10,604 nt of DNA from Anaerolineae bacterium (GTDB lineage: Bacteria > Chloroflexota > Anaerolineae > JAFGEY01). Of this stretch, positions 7,820-10,604 are shown in pieces. The notes beneath the pieces are model-generated. The model made no database searches. It saw only the letters and a list, made by a program, of their open reading frames with translations, and was not told the DNA's origin. Position 1 is the first letter of the stretch; the number at the start of each line of letters is the position of its first letter. The stretch spans positions 1 to 10,604 of the forward strand of contig JAFGEY010000044.1 in assembly GCA_016931365.1 (NCBI GenBank). Direction: 5' to 3'. The translations under genes and the position numbers were made by a program.

Positions 7820-8128
7820 GTGTGCGTTGGGCAAAGAGCCTTGATCTATATCTTTGCCTACCGCAGCATGCGCCGGTCTCCGTTCCGTTGCAATCCGCTG
7901 AGCGCCAACAAGCCGCTGGTGTGGGCGGCGGTCGGTGGGCTGCTGGTGGCGCTGCTGGCCTTCCTGGTTCCGGGTTTGCGAAACGTGCCGGGCATTGTCC
8001 CTTTGCACGTTCAAGATTGGCTGCTGGTGGGGGGCGTGGCCCTGGGACTGCTGGCGGTAGTCGAGGTGGGCAAGGCGATTGCCAACAGAGGCCGGCGGCC
8101 TGCCAAAGCACAAGTATCGCATAGCTAA
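7820..8128 (+). CDS. C-terminal remnant of a P-type cation-transporting ATPase
   Basis: An open frame of 102 codons whose product resembles only the extreme C-terminal membrane domain of P-type cation (Ca2+-type) ATPases. Features are a YRSMRRSPF-type segment, NPLSANKPLVWA leading into a membrane helix (about 31-53), a short loop with VPLHVQDW, and a last helix ending in VVEVGKAI (about 66-87). The phosphorylation (DKTG), nucleotide-binding and ion-site helices are absent, so it cannot be a working pump. Family-like sequence begins almost at the first codon, directly after the -10 box of the promoter, as if the front of the gene had been replaced. The nominal ATG at 7820 lies before the expected transcript start; TTG at 7841 or ATG at 7868 are the usable alternatives, and neither has a strong ribosome-binding site. 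It ends 23 bases before the regulator. It may be a pseudogene, or a retained small two-helix membrane protein. Confidence 0.65.
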   Translation: MCVGQRALIYIFAYRSMRRSPFRCNPLSANKPLVWAAVGGLLVALLAFLVPGLRNVPGIVPLHVQDWLLVGGVALGLLAVVEVGKAIANRGRRPAKAQVSHS

Positions 8129-8151
8129 CGTAAAACATCGGGAGGAATCCA

Positions 8152-8622
8152 ATGTCGGAACGCTATTATGAGCAAAAGCATTTCGTCGAAGACATCGGCC
8201 TTTACTTTGAGCAGATGGGGCTGCCGCGCATAGCCGGGCGGGTGCTGGGTGTGCTGCTGATCGCCGACCCGCCGGTGCAGTCGCTCAATGACCTGTGCGA
8301 GGGCTTGCAAGCCAGCAAAAGCGCGCTCAGTACCACTGCCCGCTTGCTGATCGAAATGGGCCTGATCGAGCGGGTTCCTTCGCCCAAGCCGCGTGAGGTG
8401 GCCTTTCAATTCAAATCCGGCGGCTGGTTGGTGTTCATTCGCATGCACCTGCGCCTGATGGCGTCGCTGCACCAGATTGCCGAGCAGGGGTTGGAATTGC
8501 TCAAGGACGAACCCCTGGCCCTGCGCGGGCGGCTGCAGGAAGCGCACGACATGTTTGCGCAAATCGAGCAAGCGCTTCCGGCCTTGTTCAGGCGCATCGA
8601 AGAAGAACGGAGGCTGGGATGA
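8152..8622 (+). CDS. GbsR/MarR-type winged-helix transcriptional regulator
   Basis: 156-residue cytoplasmic DNA-binding protein. Residues about 11-75 carry the GbsR-like pattern: FVEDIG..FEQMGLPRIAGRVLG, then LLIADPPVQSLNDL, the recognition helix around SKSALSTTARLL (55-66), and a wing region at about 73-90 (IERVPSPKPREVAF). The C-terminal half (about 95-150) is helical, as expected for the dimerisation part. The start is fixed by GGAGGA five bases upstream. Its stop overlaps the ATG of the methyltransferase (ATGA), so the two are translated together. GbsR proteins are known as choline-responsive repressors of glycine-betaine genes, but many relatives control other pathways, so the ligand here is open. 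It probably represses this operon through the inverted repeat at 7783-7800. Confidence 0.88.
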   Translation: MSERYYEQKHFVEDIGLYFEQMGLPRIAGRVLGVLLIADPPVQSLNDLCEGLQASKSALSTTARLLIEMGLIERVPSPKPREVAFQFKSGGWLVFIRMHLRLMASLHQIAEQGLELLKDEPLALRGRLQEAHDMFAQIEQALPALFRRIEEERRLG

Positions 8623-9587
8623 ATCAGACCAAGAGCTGGACACAATGCTGGATGATCGCCGGCGCATTGTTGAGCGCCGGGGCTGCACTGGGCTACGTGT
8701 GGTGGAGACGGATGCAGCGAGCAGTCGAGCAGCCCGTTGAGGTGAAGATCGATCTCGCCCGGTACCTGTTGGAACGCGCCGCGCCGTTGCTGCGCTTGCC
8801 CACCTCGCCGGAACAGCCGCCGGAAGTCCTGCCAGAAGGCGCCCCGGAAGGCGCCGGCCTGCGCTGCCCGGTGACGGGGCGCATCTACCCTTACCGCAAT
8901 GGGATTCTCTGTCTGCTGGAAGCTGCGCCGGATAAGACTTTCACCCAGCAAGTCTTGGACACGCCCTTCACCGCCTGGGCCTACGACCGCTTCCGCGAGA
9001 CGATCACGCGCGCGTTCAACTCGCCGGATTTCGCCGTCGAAGTGGCGGAGGCGCAGCGAGCATTGCAGATACAGTCCGGCGACATGCTGCTCGATCTGGC
9101 GTGCGGGCAGGGTAACTTTACCGTCGAGTGGGCCAAGCGCGCGGGAGCAGAGGGCCTGGTCATCGGCCTGGATTACTCGCTGGCGATGCTGGCGCGAGCG
9201 GTGTACCACGTCAATCGCTGGGGATTGGACAACGTGCTGCTCGTCCACGGTGACGCGCACGCGCTCCCCATCGCCGGTGGCGTGCTGCACAAAATCAACT
9301 GCTCCGGCGGCTTTCACCAGTTTCCCGATCTGCCACAGGCGTTGCGCGAGATCGCCCGCGTCAGTGCGCCAGGGGCTGTGCTGGCGACCAGCACCTTCGC
9401 CGAAGGCGCAGATGACCCGCACGCCGATTTCAAGCGTTGGCTCAAGCGCGCGTTTGCTCTGCATTTTGTGCCGCTGGTCCGCCTGGGCGAGCAGTTGACT
9501 GCGCTTGGGTACACAGATTACACCTGGTCGCTGCCCGGCAGCGGCTGGTTTGGCTACGCCTCAGCGTACAAAGGGCGGGGAGTGTAA
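8619..9587 (+). CDS. Membrane-anchored class I SAM-dependent methyltransferase
   Basis: 322-residue protein with an N-terminal membrane helix (about 11-29, WMIAGALLSAGAALGYVWW) followed by basic residues, which should hold the catalytic part on the cytoplasmic face. Residues 81-101 (LRCPVTGRIYPYRNGILCLLE) look like the Trm112-type zinc patch found in front of many UbiE-like methyltransferases, but the expected CPxC pair is CPVT, so metal binding is probably lost. The catalytic Rossmann fold follows: motif I LDLACGQGNF (158-167), acidic residue D185 at the end of strand 2, GDAHALPI (211-218), and a post-motif strand CSGGFHQFPDL. The substrate cannot be read from the sequence; UbiE/Methyltransferase_11 members act on quinones, lipids and small molecules. 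It is coupled to the regulator by a four-base overlap and is followed after two bases by an integral-membrane methyltransferase. Confidence 0.88.
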   Translation: MNQTKSWTQCWMIAGALLSAGAALGYVWWRRMQRAVEQPVEVKIDLARYLLERAAPLLRLPTSPEQPPEVLPEGAPEGAGLRCPVTGRIYPYRNGILCLLEAAPDKTFTQQVLDTPFTAWAYDRFRETITRAFNSPDFAVEVAEAQRALQIQSGDMLLDLACGQGNFTVEWAKRAGAEGLVIGLDYSLAMLARAVYHVNRWGLDNVLLVHGDAHALPIAGGVLHKINCSGGFHQFPDLPQALREIARVSAPGAVLATSTFAEGADDPHADFKRWLKRAFALHFVPLVRLGEQLTALGYTDYTWSLPGSGWFGYASAYKGRGV

Positions 9588-9589
9588 CA

Positions 9590-10243
9590 ATGTCAGCGCA
9601 AGTTCAAGCCACGATGACTTTGATCACATGGGGGGTGCTGATGACGCTTTACGCGCTCAACAAATACGTCATCAAGCACGACTTCCTCAAATCGCCGATC
9701 CTTGTTGATCTGAGCGCCGTTCCGATCTCGCGCCCAGGATCGTTCATCGCGGGCGCCGGGGTGCTGTTCACCTTTGTGAGCAACATCGCCACTATCGGAG
9801 TAGTGTTTGGCTGCGCGCTGTCTCCGTCGTTCGAGAACGCCGTGCGCTTTTTGCGATTCAATCTGCCGTTGTGGGTCAACGTCGCATGCGGCGTCTTATT
9901 CGTGCTCAACTCATTGTGGGGGCTGTTGGTATTGTTCTATAATCCCAATTATACCCCTTTGTACAAGCAATTGCGTGGGCATTACATCATCGTCACCGAA
10001 GGGCCATACCGGTTGGTGCGTCATCCGCGCTATGCTGCCGAAGCCCTGGCGAATCTCATCTTTTTCCTGTTCACCGGCGTCTGGCTCTCACTACTCGGCA
10101 TCCTGGGATGGGCAGCGATCTATGCGCAAGGCAAAGCCGAAGAGCAGTTTCTCTTGGCGTTGTCGCCCCAGGCATACGGCGACTATCGCCGCAGGACGGG
10201 GATGTTTTTCCCACAGATTCGTCAATTGACCGGGCCAAGGTAA
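9590..10243 (+). CDS. Integral-membrane methyltransferase, isoprenylcysteine/phospholipid methyltransferase type
   Basis: 217-residue membrane protein with predicted helices at about 10-28, 52-74, 92-116 and 152-178. The family signature is clear: GPYRLVRHPRY (138-148), an EEQF..ALSPQAYGDYRRR tail and a final FFP, as in bacterial ICMT/PEMT-like enzymes that bind SAM at the membrane and methylate lipid-like or prenylated substrates. The start is the ATG at 9590, with GGGGAG seven bases upstream. The longer open frame beginning at 9437 runs inside the previous gene and is not used. Two bases separate it from the preceding methyltransferase, so the genes form one transcription unit. Bacterial members are mostly uncharacterised, so methylation of a phospholipid or polyprenyl compound is an inference. 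Confidence 0.88.
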   Translation: MSAQVQATMTLITWGVLMTLYALNKYVIKHDFLKSPILVDLSAVPISRPGSFIAGAGVLFTFVSNIATIGVVFGCALSPSFENAVRFLRFNLPLWVNVACGVLFVLNSLWGLLVLFYNPNYTPLYKQLRGHYIIVTEGPYRLVRHPRYAAEALANLIFFLFTGVWLSLLGILGWAAIYAQGKAEEQFLLALSPQAYGDYRRRTGMFFPQIRQLTGPR

Positions 10244-10289
10244 TCACAACTATTTTGACGGTACGATAAATCCTGTAGGAGGACGCGCA

Positions 10290-10604
10290 ATGGAAAGAAA
10301 AAATGCTTTGTGGATTGTGGCCGCTCTGCTAAGCGGTCTGGTCGCCTTTTGGCTGTTTGGGATCAAGCTCCTCATGAAGCTGATGAAAGGCCGCGGCGAA
10401 CCATGTCCCACCTCGTGGAGCTGGATTGTGGATAATCCGCTGCGCCGCTGGGATGTGCGCCACGCGCTCGATCGGGCCGGACTGCGCCCTGGCGAGACGG
10501 TGCTGGAGCTTGGCCCTGGGCCGGGCGCGTTCACCGTGGATGCCGCGCAGCGCGTAGGGCCGGAAGGCCGCCTGATCGCCGTGGACATCCAGCCGGGAAT
10601 GATC
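10290..10604 (+). CDS. Membrane-anchored class I methyltransferase, 5' part only
   Basis: 105 codons from an ATG with AGGAGG seven bases upstream, open to the right edge. An N-terminal membrane helix (about 7-28) is followed by basic residues (KLMKGR), a WSWIVDNPLRRW segment (43-54) and SAM-binding motif I VLELGPGPGAFT (71-82), with the acidic D99 closing strand 2 (LIAVDIQPGMI). The order and spacing match UbiE/Methyltransferase_11-type enzymes. It is a different subfamily from the methyltransferase at 8619: it has no zinc-type patch and a shorter lead into motif I. It follows the integral-membrane methyltransferase by 46 bases with no terminator between, so it belongs to the same operon. Substrate and C-terminus are not visible. 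Confidence 0.88.
   Translation, partial: MERKNALWIVAALLSGLVAFWLFGIKLLMKLMKGRGEPCPTSWSWIVDNPLRRWDVRHALDRAGLRPGETVLELGPGPGAFTVDAAQRVGPEGRLIAVDIQPGMI

Noticed and set aside
7822..8124. 100-codon frame overlapping the ATPase remnant
   Set aside because: A shifted frame with low-complexity Gly/Ala/Arg translation; the other frame shows P-type ATPase C-terminal features.
7730..8152. Minus-strand frame of 140 codons across the divergent promoter
   Set aside because: It crosses the operator/promoter and the ATPase-like frame, is rich in Gln/His/Arg, and has no ribosome-binding site.
8406..9464. 352-codon open frame on the minus strand opposite the regulator and first methyltransferase
   Set aside because: Composition is Arg/Gln/His-rich without family motifs, it has no ribosome-binding site, and it lies antisense to genes with clear SAM-binding and winged-helix signatures.
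9437..9589. N-terminal extension of the integral-membrane methyltransferase
   Set aside because: It would overlap the preceding gene by about 150 bases and encodes non-membrane, Arg/Cys-rich sequence; the ATG at 9590 has GGGGAG upstream.
1..10604. tRNA, rRNA, CRISPR arrays, insertion sequences
   Set aside because: I saw no cloverleaf-like segment, rRNA signature, regularly spaced repeats, transposase motif or terminal inverted repeats on reading either strand.

Overview
The window holds two oppositely transcribed blocks that face away from a shared intergenic region at about 7530-7819. The DNA is moderately GC-rich, with an AT-richer stretch at roughly 850-1450. The gene style (very long PAS/GAF sensor kinases, strong Shine-Dalgarno sites, four-base ATGA overlaps) fits an environmental bacterium with a large signalling repertoire. 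My best guess is Chloroflexota (Anaerolineae-like), but nothing in the window is diagnostic, so the assignment is weak.

Minus-strand block (7529 down to 1), read in transcription order. First comes a 1301-residue membrane sensor kinase with six predicted membrane segments, PAS-PAS-PAS-GAF-GAF-PAS and a HisKA/HATPase core. Its stop overlaps the start of a 525-residue receiver-PAS-HisKA-HATPase kinase. After a 162-base gap come a 136-residue lipoprotein and, 30 bases further, a two-membrane-segment HAMP-PAS-HisKA kinase that runs off the left edge. The lipoprotein looks like a solute-binding protein whose middle is missing. No protein with a DNA-binding output domain is encoded here, so the visible output is a phosphorelay among kinases. 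The first and last kinases share a closely related histidine-kinase module, recognisable even in the DNA.

Intergenic region. A near-consensus sigma-70 promoter drives the plus strand (TTGACA, 17-base spacer, TATGAT). A perfect 7-bp inverted repeat covers its -35 box and is a likely repressor operator. A weaker promoter candidate points the other way, and the ribosome-binding site of the large kinase sits in the loop of a small inverted repeat.

Plus-strand block (7820 to the right edge). A fragment matching only the last part of a P-type cation-ATPase follows directly after the promoter. Next is a tightly packed run: a GbsR/MarR-type winged-helix regulator, a membrane-anchored class I methyltransferase (ATGA overlap), an integral-membrane isoprenylcysteine/phospholipid-type methyltransferase (2-base gap), and a second membrane-anchored class I methyltransferase cut by the right edge. 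Three methyltransferases, all apparently membrane-associated, under one small regulator suggest a regulated pathway that methylates a lipid or another membrane-bound substrate. The substrate is not determined by the sequence.
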